Position numbers and translations under genes: made by a program. A stretch of DNA of 11,254 nucleotides from JACKOD01 sp041591635 (GTDB lineage Bacteria > Pseudomonadota > Gammaproteobacteria > Pseudomonadales > Oleiphilaceae). Positions 1-7,031 of this stretch are shown here, one piece after another (positions within the stretch are counted from its first letter, which is position 1; each line of letters begins with the position of its first letter). Under the pieces are notes generated by a model. It was given only the letters and a program-made list of their open reading frames with translations. It made no database searches and was not told where the DNA came from. The DNA lies in contig JBFHRO010000107.1 in the NCBI GenBank assembly GCA_041591635.1, positions 1 to 11,254 of the forward strand, given 5' to 3'.

Positions 1-1956
1 ATGATGGAATGTCTGCGCCTGTGTACCGGGGCTTGGATAGTTGCGCCCGACAATGCATTCATAGACCTTGGCATCGATAAAGACCTTGACCAGATCCGGA
101 TTGATGTAGCCTTGCTTTGCCTCATCGTTCAGAATCCGGAACGCAACCTCTCTGGGAACCGCTGGTTTGTAGGGTCTGTCACTGGCGGTCAGGGCATCGT
201 AGATGTCACAAATGGTCATGATTTGTGAAGGTAACGGAATGCTCTCCTTACCCAGTCCGCGCGGATAACCGTCGCCGTTGAGCTTTTCGTGATGCGCACC
301 GGCAATCGTGGGAATATCCATGAGCTCAGGGGTCCAGGGAATCAGACGCAGGAAATTTTCGGTATGAGTCACATGCGATTGTATCTCCAACCGTTCCTCT
401 TCACTGAGGCTGCCCCTGGGGATAGACAGGGCGAGATATTCGGGCTTGCTGATCAACGGTCCCTTGCACCCATGGCAATCCAGCACTTCGTAGGCATGGA
501 CCTCCTCCAGCCCGTGAGACAGAGCCTCGGCCAGCACTTTGGGCTCGTTGGCTTCGTGAATCTGAAGCCAGAACTGCTCCAGGCGCTGGATTTCAGCCTC
601 AATCTGCTCCCGAACCTGCCGGATATGCGCCTCGTCAAACCCCTGGCGCAGGAACTCCAATGATTTTTCTGCCGCCTGACGACGTAACGATTCCTGTGCC
701 AGACGAATTCGATAACAAATGACATCGAGCTGATGGTTCGTCAGCTTCTTGGGCTTGGTCAGCACCGCCTCGCGCACCCCGACTTTGCCAAAGTCATGCA
801 GCAGGGCCGCATATTTGAGCTGGCGCATATCACGCTCATCGAGAATCGCATTGCGCAATGCGGGTACATCGCACCTCGGCAACGCCCTTGCCAGCTGGTC
901 CGACAGGTCTGCCACCCGAAACGAGTGACCGCTGGTGGTGGGATCGCGCTGTTCAATGGCAGCCACTGAGGCGTAGACAAAACCGTCAAACAAGCGCTTG
1001 ATGCTCTCGATCAACACCCGGTTCTCGATCGCGATAGCCGACTGGCTTGCCAGGGCACGCAACAGCACCCGCACGCCCTCATCGAAGGGAATAACATGCT
1101 GCAGGGCATCTTCCGGGGTGCGCAAAAGCACATCGGCCGTACTGGTACGATTAAGAAACTGCAACACACCAATCACCTCTTGCCGATAGTTTTTGATCGG
1201 CATGGTCAACAGTGACACGCTGCGATAATTGTTGGTTTCATCGAAGTAGCGATTGAACTGGTAGGGCGCATTGGCCGGCAAATGATAGGCGTCATCAACC
1301 GTTAGCTCCACCCCATGTTGCGCCACATAACCTACGATGGAGCGATCATTCAACGCAAACCGCTGCTCTTCAAAAGGGAAATCAATTGACGCATTCTGTG
1401 TGAGCTTGAACACAAGCTCTCTGGCATCGGGATTCTTGTCATCCACCAAAAACAGGGATGCCGCATCGCAGCAGGCCAGTTTGCGGCCTTCATCGAGGAT
1501 GCGATCCAGCAATTGTCCGAGATCTTTTTCTGCCGAAAGTGCCGTTCCTATTTGGGCCAGGCGGGACAGATGGGCGGTTTTGTTCTGCAACACACGGTTG
1601 AGCTGACCAAACTGCCCCTTCAGCACCCAGTGGGTCAGAGCCGCTTCGATATTCTTGAGCGTGGCGCGTTCGGGAAACCCGGATGGCACAAAAAAATCCG
1701 CTGCCAGTTCAAGATTATCCTCGGCCACACAATCATAGTAACAGTCGGCAGACTCGAGCCACTCCCGCCCCAGCAGCCGGAGCAAGGTGGCATCCACAAT
1801 CAGCACCACCGGATTCGCCGCCTTGACGCTCTCGATTGAATTGACATAGGCACAACTGATGCCGTTCTTGCGCAACTTTTCGGCCAATCCGGTCGCCGCA
1901 AAGGCGTCGCCATAGGCAACCACAAGCTCACTGAAGGATTTCGGTGATTTATTCAT
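1..1956 (-). CDS. GAF/HD-GYP cyclic-di-GMP phosphodiesterase, C-terminus cut by window edge
   Basis: The frame is open from ATG at 1956 to the window edge (652 residues, no stop reached). AGGAG lies six bases before the ATG. Residues about 10-115 resemble a degenerate response-regulator receiver domain (VLIVD at 51-55, but no clear acidic pair near the N-terminus). Residues about 135-315 fit a GAF sensor domain. Residues about 325-640 are an HD-GYP domain: SGHSFRVADL at 342-351, LLHDFGK at 385-391 (metal-binding H387/D388), HHEKLNGDGYP at 555-565 and CDIYDALT at 583-590. This family hydrolyses the second messenger c-di-GMP in the cytoplasm and so affects motility and biofilm. All signature residues are present, so activity is expected. 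About 100 extra residues, partly coiled-coil-like and with a CHGC motif at 494-497, separate the HD and GYP parts. The protein probably ends only a few residues past the edge. It lies 135 bases after the ABC1 kinase gene and may be transcribed separately. Confidence 0.93.
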   Translation of the reverse strand, partial: MNKSPKSFSELVVAYGDAFAATGLAEKLRKNGISCAYVNSIESVKAANPVVLIVDATLLRLLGREWLESADCYYDCVAEDNLELAADFFVPSGFPERATLKNIEAALTHWVLKGQFGQLNRVLQNKTAHLSRLAQIGTALSAEKDLGQLLDRILDEGRKLACCDAASLFLVDDKNPDARELVFKLTQNASIDFPFEEQRFALNDRSIVGYVAQHGVELTVDDAYHLPANAPYQFNRYFDETNNYRSVSLLTMPIKNYRQEVIGVLQFLNRTSTADVLLRTPEDALQHVIPFDEGVRVLLRALASQSAIAIENRVLIESIKRLFDGFVYASVAAIEQRDPTTSGHSFRVADLSDQLARALPRCDVPALRNAILDERDMRQLKYAALLHDFGKVGVREAVLTKPKKLTNHQLDVICYRIRLAQESLRRQAAEKSLEFLRQGFDEAHIRQVREQIEAEIQRLEQFWLQIHEANEPKVLAEALSHGLEEVHAYEVLDCHGCKGPLISKPEYLALSIPRGSLSEEERLEIQSHVTHTENFLRLIPWTPELMDIPTIAGAHHEKLNGDGYPRGLGKESIPLPSQIMTICDIYDALTASDRPYKPAVPREVAFRILNDEAKQGYINPDLVKVFIDAKVYECIVGRNYPSPGTQAQTFHH

Positions 1957-1962
1957 AGCCAA

Positions 1963-1989
1963 CTCCTGCACATGCTGCACATCCTGCAC
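1963..1989 (-). repeat. Three tandem 9-base units in the leader of the HD-GYP gene
   Basis: On the minus strand the sequence reads GTGCAGGAT, GTGCAGCAT, GTGCAGGAG back to back. The last unit supplies the AGGAG ribosome binding site of the HD-GYP gene. Units differ only at positions 7 and 9. This could be chance, a slippage-prone site that alters spacing upstream of the ribosome binding site, or a binding site. The sequence alone does not decide. Confidence 0.5.
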
Positions 1990-2091
1990 ACTATAGCTAC
2001 ATAATAGCCTCTCACAGCATCCACGCCCTGCTGCAAAAGGCTATTTACCCGCCCGTTTGATAAAAGTCGCCTCGCCACCCTGAACACCAGG

Positions 2092-3399
2092 CTAGAGCGC
2101 CAGATAACGCTCCAGTTCGGTGCGAAACGCGGCCTGCACACCCAGATTTTTCATCATCCAGTAGTGGCCGGCAATCATGCGGTCGATGAACAGACTTTCC
2201 ACCGGCGGCTTGAAGGATTCAAGATAATCAAAGACGGTCGAAGCCTTGGCTGCCAGGCGCTTGTGCAAATCGGCGCTGGCAAAGTCGTAGGGGGTGTCAT
2301 CCAGAAACGGACGGATGAAAATGTCGCGCCACATGGCATAGTAGGCTTCATCAATGGCGGGCTTGTCTTCTACTCTCACACCCAGATCCACAAGGTAACG
2401 GTCAAGGGCCCGATAGTCTTCTCCGATTCCCGCAATCAGCGCGGCCTTATACGCCACCAGCACCTCTGGCTTGAGTTTTTTGACACAGCCAAAATCGTAC
2501 ATGATCAAAGTGCCATCGGGCCGGAATGCGAAGTTGCCCGCATGGGGATCACCGTGAATACACTGGAACTTGAACAACTGGTCGGCCATGGTGGTAAAAA
2601 TTCGGTGTCCGATATCATTGATGATAGCCTTGGAGTAACGCTCGGGCGTCACCTGGCTGATGTGATCCCCTTCCAGCAATTCCAGTGTCAATACCCGCCG
2701 GGTTGACAACTCGGGCAGTGCGGCCGGAATCAGTACCTTCTCGTCTTGCCGGTGAAACTCGCGAAAGGCGTCCAGATTGCGAGCTTCGTTCTGATAGTCC
2801 AGCTCTTCATGCAACCGCTGGCGTACTTCTTCAAACAGCTGGTCCACGCTTTCTTTGGGTATCTTCAACAAGCCGCCAAGCTTGAGCGCCAGACGTAATT
2901 GCTTGAGATCCGCATCGCACGACACGTCAACACCGGGATACTGCACCTTCACGATCACCTGGCGGCCATCTTTCGTGGTGGCCCGATGCACCTGGCCAAT
3001 GGACGCTGCCGCATAGGGCACCGGGTCGAAGGTTTCAAACAAGGCTTCGGGATAGGCCCCCAGCTCCTGCAAAATCTGGGTGCGGATAACCTCGATATCG
3101 ACCGGCGGGGCTTCTTTCTGGAGCTTCTGCAGGGCGCTGGCGAATTCCTTGGGCAAGAAGTCCTGGGTTTGAGAGGCAATCTGCCCCACTTTCATCACCG
3201 CCCCCTTGAGCTCACCCAGGGTGGTTACGATTTCATCGGCCATTTTCTTGTAGGATTTGCTCAGCCGCTCTTCCTGCTTTTCAGGGTCGGCAAACAGCCG
3301 TCCCATTCGCTCCGAGGCATAACGACCGGCCACCGTGGCGGTCATTCCGGCCAATTTGAACATTCGCCCGGCGCGCGAGGTGGTTGTTTTTTTGCTCAT
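2092..3399 (-). CDS. ABC1/UbiB (AarF/COQ8/ADCK) family atypical kinase
   Basis: A 435-residue protein of the ABC1 atypical kinase family. The start at 3399 (MSKKTTTS) is preferred over a TTG or other codon further upstream because GGAG lies seven bases before it. Family marks in order: KVGQ at 70-73 (the KxGQ motif that covers the active site), the alanine-rich nucleotide loop AAASIGQVHRA at 130-140, lysine in VKVQYPG at 150-156, ELDYQNEARN at 199-208, HGDPHAGNF at 282-290 and YDFG at 301-304. UbiB and COQ8 support ubiquinone biosynthesis through ATPase-like activity. This protein is shorter than classic UbiB (about 540 residues) and lacks the hydrophobic C-terminal membrane anchor, so it is probably a soluble paralogue rather than UbiB itself. 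Its substrate is unknown. It starts 35 bases after the FAH-family gene and is likely in the same operon. Confidence 0.92.
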   Translation of the reverse strand: MSKKTTTSRAGRMFKLAGMTATVAGRYASERMGRLFADPEKQEERLSKSYKKMADEIVTTLGELKGAVMKVGQIASQTQDFLPKEFASALQKLQKEAPPVDIEVIRTQILQELGAYPEALFETFDPVPYAAASIGQVHRATTKDGRQVIVKVQYPGVDVSCDADLKQLRLALKLGGLLKIPKESVDQLFEEVRQRLHEELDYQNEARNLDAFREFHRQDEKVLIPAALPELSTRRVLTLELLEGDHISQVTPERYSKAIINDIGHRIFTTMADQLFKFQCIHGDPHAGNFAFRPDGTLIMYDFGCVKKLKPEVLVAYKAALIAGIGEDYRALDRYLVDLGVRVEDKPAIDEAYYAMWRDIFIRPFLDDTPYDFASADLHKRLAAKASTVFDYLESFKPPVESLFIDRMIAGHYWMMKNLGVQAAFRTELERYLAL

Positions 3400-3434
3400 A
3401 GCACAGCTCCGCTGCAAGAATCCCAAGAATCCGG

Positions 3435-4112
3435 TCAGTCCAGACTGGCCGGTACCACGCAGGTGTTAAGCGAGAACCCACCTTCAAGCAACGCCGTCAA
3501 CTGCATACCCGGTAGCAGTGGGCCAACACCTGCCGGCGTACCCGTAAGCACGACATCACCCGGCAGCAAGCTGAAATGGCCCGATATAAAACGCAGCAAG
3601 GCGACAATAGGGGTAATCATGTCGGCTGACGAGCCGCTCTGGCGCAGGACGCCGTCGAGAGTGAGTGAAAAGCGTAACGGCGCATCGAAATCGATCTCGG
3701 CCGCCCTCACAAACCAGCTTAACGGACAGGCGCCATCAAAGCTCTTGGCGATTTCCCAGGGGTGCCCCTTGGCCTTGAGCTGACCTTGCAACTCCCGCAG
3801 GGTGAGATCCAACCCCAAGCCGATGCCGACTATAGCCGCCTGGGCCTGGGCCGAACTGGCGCGACACAAGGGCGCACCGATCAGCACCGCCAGCTCGGTT
3901 TCAAAATGGCATTCGCCCCGATCGGTTGGAATCATTACCGGATCGGTCATTGAAACTACCGCCGTGGCCGGCTTCATAAACAGAATCGGCGTTTCTGGTA
4001 TGGGATTGTTCAGCTCCCGGGCATGGTCAGCATAGTTTCTGCCAACACACACGACCTTGCCAGGTGCGGCCGCAAACTCGGTGCCATCGGTAAATCGGTG
4101 TCTGTAGGGCAT
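3435..4112 (-). CDS. Fumarylacetoacetate hydrolase family protein, YcgM/FAHD1 type (oxaloacetate tautomerase or acylpyruvase-like)
   Basis: A 225-residue single-domain FAH-fold protein, close in length and sequence to E. coli YcgM. The ATG at 4112 has AAGGA six bases upstream; a TTG two codons earlier is less likely. The Mg2+ ligands are E71, E73 (HFETELAVLIG) and D102 (GLDLTLRELQ). H30/E33 in NYADHARE, Q109 and K123 in AKSFD fall at the positions recalled for the catalytic set of human FAHD1, so the active site looks intact. TGTPAGVGPL at 190-199 is the usual C-terminal loop. FAHD1 acts as an acylpyruvase and oxaloacetate decarboxylase, and YcgM relatives have been reported as enol-oxaloacetate tautomerases; which applies here cannot be told from sequence. 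It lies 20 bases after the D-2-hydroxyglutarate dehydrogenase gene. True fumarylacetoacetase is much longer and no tyrosine-degradation genes are nearby. Confidence 0.92.
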   Translation of the reverse strand: MPYRHRFTDGTEFAAAPGKVVCVGRNYADHARELNNPIPETPILFMKPATAVVSMTDPVMIPTDRGECHFETELAVLIGAPLCRASSAQAQAAIVGIGLGLDLTLRELQGQLKAKGHPWEIAKSFDGACPLSWFVRAAEIDFDAPLRFSLTLDGVLRQSGSSADMITPIVALLRFISGHFSLLPGDVVLTGTPAGVGPLLPGMQLTALLEGGFSLNTCVVPASLD

Positions 4113-4132
4113 GCGCAATCCTTAAGGTCGCA

Positions 4133-5536
4133 TCAAAGGTCAAAGATCTTGCCGGGATTCATCACGTTATTGGGATCAAAAACCCGCTTGATGCCTTTAA
4201 GGTAACTCACTTCGACCTTGCTGCGGGTGTATTCAAGGTAGTGTTTCTTCACCAGCCCCACGCCATGCTCCGCCGAAATGCTGCCACGATGTTTTTCAAC
4301 GATCTCGAAGACCCACTTGTTGACCTTTTCGCACTGCTTGAAAAACTCGTCTTTAGGCAAGGCCGCCGGTTTGAGGATATTCAGATGCAAGTTGCCATCG
4401 CCAATGTGTCCGAACCAGATGAGTTCAAAGTCGGGGTAATGCTCTTTAACCACCGCATTGATTTCATTAAGAAAAGCAGGCACCCGGGAGACCACAACCG
4501 AAATATCGTTTTTGTAGGGGGTATGTTTGGCAATCGATTCGGAAATGCCTTCGCGCAGACGCCACAGGCTTTTGAGCTGGGTTTCGTTTTGAGACACCAC
4601 GCCATCGAGCGCCCAACCTTCTTCCACGCATTGTTCAAACAGGGCCAGCGCCTGTTCCATCACCTGCTCCGAGGTCGCCTCGAACTCAAGCAGCGCATAA
4701 AAAGGCGCTGCCGTGGCAAAGGGCGCCCCAATGCCGGCTTCACGAATGACGTGCGTCATCGCCTGATGCGAAAAGAATTCATAGGCCGTCAGGTCTATTT
4801 TGGCCTGAAAGCAACGCAACACATCCATGGTATGGGTGATATCGGCAATACCGAGCACCAGCACAGTAAGGTTGTCGGGCTTGCGGGTGAGTTTCATGGT
4901 CGCTTCGGTGATGAAGCCCAGCGTGCCTTCGGCGCCAATAAAGAGGTGGCGCAAGTCATACCCTGTGTTGTTTTTTTCGAGATCTTTGTTCAGCTCAAGA
5001 ATATCCCCCGCGCCTGTGACGACCGTCAGCCCCGCCACCCAGTCACGGCTCATGCCGTACTTGATCACCTTTATACCGCCGGCGTTGGTTGAAAGGTTGC
5101 CACCCAGCTGGCTGGACCCTGCCGAGGCGAAGTCCACCGGATAATACAGCCCCTGCTCCAGCGCAAAGGTCTGCAACTGGGCAGTGACCACGCCCGCCTG
5201 GCAACGCACCGTCCGGTCCTCGGCGCTGAACTCGAGGATTTGATTCATGTAGTCGAAGGCAACAACGATTTCTCCCTGGGTGGCGACGGCGCCGGCACTC
5301 AACCCCGTTCGGCCACCGGAAGGGACCAGTCCGATCCGGTGGCGATTGGCAAACTGCACCAAGGCCTGCACCTGCTCCGTCGTTTTTGGAAACACAATGG
5401 CCAGCGGGCGCGGTTCGTAGATCCGGGTCCAGTCCTTGCCGAAGGTGGTCAGTGCATCGGTGTCCGTACGTACCTTGCCTTCATCCAGAAGGCCCGTAAG
5501 TTCTTCAATTAATTGCGCAGAAGCCGTATTTGTCAT
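4133..5536 (-). CDS. FAD-linked dehydrogenase, D-2-hydroxyglutarate dehydrogenase type
   Basis: A 467-residue flavoprotein of the GlcD/D-lactate/D-2-hydroxyglutarate dehydrogenase superfamily. The ATG at 5536 (MTNTASAQ) has AGGA eight bases upstream; a GTG eleven codons earlier has no spaced ribosome binding site. The FAD-binding PCMH domain spans about 40-220, with PSGGRTGLSAGA at 72-83, GGNLSTNAGG at 145-154 and GAEGTLGFITEA at 201-212. The FAD-oxidase C-terminal domain follows, with HIGDGNLHLN at 377-386, SAEHGVG at 421-427 and DPNNVMNPGKIF at 454-465. H377, H384 and E423 are the expected metal/substrate carboxylate site. It oxidises D-2-hydroxyglutarate (and in homologues D-malate), with electrons passing to the respiratory chain. 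D-lactate dehydrogenase is the main alternative, but the divergent placement next to serA matches the Pseudomonas D-2-hydroxyglutarate dehydrogenase locus. First gene of a probable three-gene operon. Confidence 0.9.
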   Translation of the reverse strand: MTNTASAQLIEELTGLLDEGKVRTDTDALTTFGKDWTRIYEPRPLAIVFPKTTEQVQALVQFANRHRIGLVPSGGRTGLSAGAVATQGEIVVAFDYMNQILEFSAEDRTVRCQAGVVTAQLQTFALEQGLYYPVDFASAGSSQLGGNLSTNAGGIKVIKYGMSRDWVAGLTVVTGAGDILELNKDLEKNNTGYDLRHLFIGAEGTLGFITEATMKLTRKPDNLTVLVLGIADITHTMDVLRCFQAKIDLTAYEFFSHQAMTHVIREAGIGAPFATAAPFYALLEFEATSEQVMEQALALFEQCVEEGWALDGVVSQNETQLKSLWRLREGISESIAKHTPYKNDISVVVSRVPAFLNEINAVVKEHYPDFELIWFGHIGDGNLHLNILKPAALPKDEFFKQCEKVNKWVFEIVEKHRGSISAEHGVGLVKKHYLEYTRSKVEVSYLKGIKRVFDPNNVMNPGKIFDL

Positions 5537-5682
5537 TGCATTGATCCTGATCTTTTTTACGCCAGACACCTGTCAAATTTCGCAAATATGGTATCATAGC
5601 CGGCTTGTTCTGTTGATCCTGCAAACACTAAAACGCCGGATCGATCACTTTCGTTTCCAAACCCAAAGGTTACCGATAGACC
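5537..5682. promoter_or_regulatory. Divergent intergenic region between the D-2-hydroxyglutarate dehydrogenase gene and serA
   Basis: These 146 bases must hold the promoters for both directions. On the minus strand a consensus TTGACA occurs at 5576-5571 but lacks a convincing -10 at normal spacing, and TATGAT occurs at 5598-5593. On the plus strand TATCAT overlaps the latter at 5592-5597, and TTGTTC is at 5605-5610. I cannot assign a single confident promoter for either gene. The shared region would allow joint control of two metabolically coupled genes. Confidence 0.45.
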
Positions 5683-6912
5683 ATGGCCAATACGTCGCTC
5701 GACAAAAGCAAGATCAAGTTCCTTCTTCTTGAAGGCGTTCACCAGTCTGCCGTTGACACGCTTAAGGCGGCTGGTTACACCAACATTGAGTACCACACCG
5801 CCTCCTTGTCGGACGAAGCACTGCTGACCGCCATCGCCGACGCGCATTTTGTAGGCATTCGCTCACGCACCCAGCTGACCGAAAGCGTGTTTGAAGCGGC
5901 ACCCAAACTGATCGCCGTGGGCTGCTTTTGTATCGGAACCAATCAGGTCGACCTGCAGGCCGCAACCGCCCGCGGCGTGGTGGTTTTTAACGCCCCTTAT
6001 TCGAACACCCGCAGCGTGGCCGAACTGGTAATTGCTGAAGCCATTCTGCTGTTGCGCGGCATTCCCGAGAAAAACGCCATGGCACACCGGGGCGGCTGGC
6101 TGAAGTCGGCCACCAACAGCTACGAAATCCGCGGCAAGAAGCTTGGCATCGTGGGCTATGGCAGCATTGGTACCCAGCTGTCAGTGATCGCCGAATCCCT
6201 GGGCATGAAAGTCATATTCTGCGACATAGTCACCAAGTTACCCCTGGGCAATGCGGTGCAGGTACCTACGCTCAAGGATTTGATGAGCGAGGCCGATATT
6301 GTCACCCTGCACGTTCCCGAAACCGCGGCAACCAAATACATGATTGGTGCAGAGCAACTGGGCTGGATGAAAGAAGGCAGCATTCTGATCAATGCGGCGC
6401 GGGGCACAGTCGTGGATATCGAGGCCCTGACCGAAACCCTGCGTAGCGGCAAACTTCTGGGAGCCGCCATTGATGTGTTTCCGGTGGAACCCAAGAGCAA
6501 CAATGACGAGTTCATTTCGCCCCTGCGGGAATTCGACAATGTCATTCTCACACCGCACATTGGCGGCAGCACCATGGAAGCCCAGGAAAACATCGGACTG
6601 GAAGTCGGCGAGAAACTGGCCCGCTACAGCGACACAGGTGCCACCGTCACCTCCGTCAACTTCCCCGAGGTCGCCCTGCCCGCCCATCCCAACAACCACC
6701 GTTTGCTGCACATTCACCAGAACGTGCCCGGCGTGCTGTCAGAGATCAACAAGGTGTTTTCCGACAACGGCATCAACATCTGCGGTCAGTACCTGCAAAC
6801 CAACGACAAGGTGGGTTATGTGGTGATCGACGTTGACAAGGAATACAGCGAACTTGCACTGGAGAAGCTGCGCCACGTGAAAGGCACCATTCGTTGCCGC
6901 GTGCTCTTCTGA
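5683..6912 (+). CDS. serA: D-3-phosphoglycerate dehydrogenase (SerA), ACT-domain type
   Basis: A 409-residue protein, nearly the same length as E. coli SerA and alignable throughout. It catalyses the first committed step of L-serine synthesis, 3-phosphoglycerate to 3-phosphohydroxypyruvate, in the cytoplasm. The substrate-binding domain is split around the NAD domain (VGYGSIG at 157-163). Signature stretches are CFCIGTNQVD at 81-90 and NAPYSNTRSVAELV at 103-116. The catalytic residues are R240 (AARGTVVD), E269 (FPVEP) and H292 (TPHIGGST), the same numbers as in E. coli. A C-terminal ACT domain (about 340-409) has N347 in HQNVPG and N365 in GINICGQYL at the serine-binding positions, so feedback inhibition by serine is likely. 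This short type can use 2-oxoglutarate to recycle NADH, giving D-2-hydroxyglutarate, which fits the divergent neighbour. The ribosome binding site is weak (AAAGG 13 bases upstream). An intrinsic terminator follows. Confidence 0.97.
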   Translation: MANTSLDKSKIKFLLLEGVHQSAVDTLKAAGYTNIEYHTASLSDEALLTAIADAHFVGIRSRTQLTESVFEAAPKLIAVGCFCIGTNQVDLQAATARGVVVFNAPYSNTRSVAELVIAEAILLLRGIPEKNAMAHRGGWLKSATNSYEIRGKKLGIVGYGSIGTQLSVIAESLGMKVIFCDIVTKLPLGNAVQVPTLKDLMSEADIVTLHVPETAATKYMIGAEQLGWMKEGSILINAARGTVVDIEALTETLRSGKLLGAAIDVFPVEPKSNNDEFISPLREFDNVILTPHIGGSTMEAQENIGLEVGEKLARYSDTGATVTSVNFPEVALPAHPNNHRLLHIHQNVPGVLSEINKVFSDNGINICGQYLQTNDKVGYVVIDVDKEYSELALEKLRHVKGTIRCRVLF

Positions 6913-6947
6913 TCGGGCAAACGCCTCGAATCACCCTTGTTTTGTTG

Positions 6948-6974
6948 AAAAAACCCGGCTCGCCGGGTTTTTTT
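6948..6974 (+). terminator. Intrinsic terminator after serA
   Basis: An A-run leads into a GC stem (CCCGGC at 6954-6959 pairing with GCCGGG at 6962-6967, tight loop) followed by seven T residues. It lies 36 bases after the serA stop. The flanking A and T runs make it symmetrical, so it could work in both directions. Confidence 0.95.
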
Positions 6975-6995
6975 GTGCAAAGTCTTCAATCACAC

Positions 6996-7024
6996 TTGAA
7001 TTAATAGACGACCGGTCACATAAT
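6996..7024 (+). promoter_or_regulatory. Promoter of the tetR-family gene
   Basis: TTGAAT at 6996-7001 and CATAAT at 7019-7024 are separated by exactly 17 bases; each matches a sigma-70 consensus hexamer at four to five of six positions. The predicted transcription start, about seven bases after the -10, coincides with the A of the ATG at 7032, which implies a leaderless or almost leaderless message. The TetR operator lies in the spacer. Confidence 0.72.
7005..7019. promoter_or_regulatory. Putative TetR operator 1 (autoregulation)
   Basis: TAGAC-GACCG-GTCAC, an imperfect inverted repeat TAGAC-N5-GTCTA with an inner GACCGGTC palindrome at 7010-7017. Its 12-base core AGACGACCGGTC recurs exactly upstream of the flavin oxidoreductase gene. 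It lies between the -35 and -10 of the tetR promoter, so bound repressor would block RNA polymerase. Confidence 0.82.
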
Positions 7025-7031
7025 AAGTCCC

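Noticed and set aside
289..663. Open plus-strand frames across 1-1839, such as 124 and 108 codons.
   Set aside because: They are antisense to the HD-GYP gene, which is open over its whole length with all family motifs. None of the plus frames shows a recognisable domain.
1953..2141. A 62-codon minus-strand frame whose TGA overlaps the HD-GYP start codon (ATGA).
   Set aside because: It begins inside the end of the ABC1 kinase gene, has no spaced ribosome binding site and an Arg/Cys-rich unprotein-like composition. The overlap is probably chance.
2899..3783. A 294-codon plus-strand frame spanning the ABC1 and FAH-family genes.
   Set aside because: Antisense shadow of two conserved genes, crossing their boundary, with no domain and no ribosome binding site.
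5537..5569. An eleven-codon N-terminal extension of the D-2-hydroxyglutarate dehydrogenase from a GTG.
   Set aside because: No ribosome binding site at proper distance, whereas the ATG at 5536 has AGGA eight bases upstream.
5541..5621. A 9-base direct repeat TTGATCCTG at 5541-5549 and 5613-5621 in the divergent region, considered as an operator.
   Set aside because: The first copy contains the ribosome binding site of the dehydrogenase gene on the minus strand, so the match is easily explained by chance plus that constraint.
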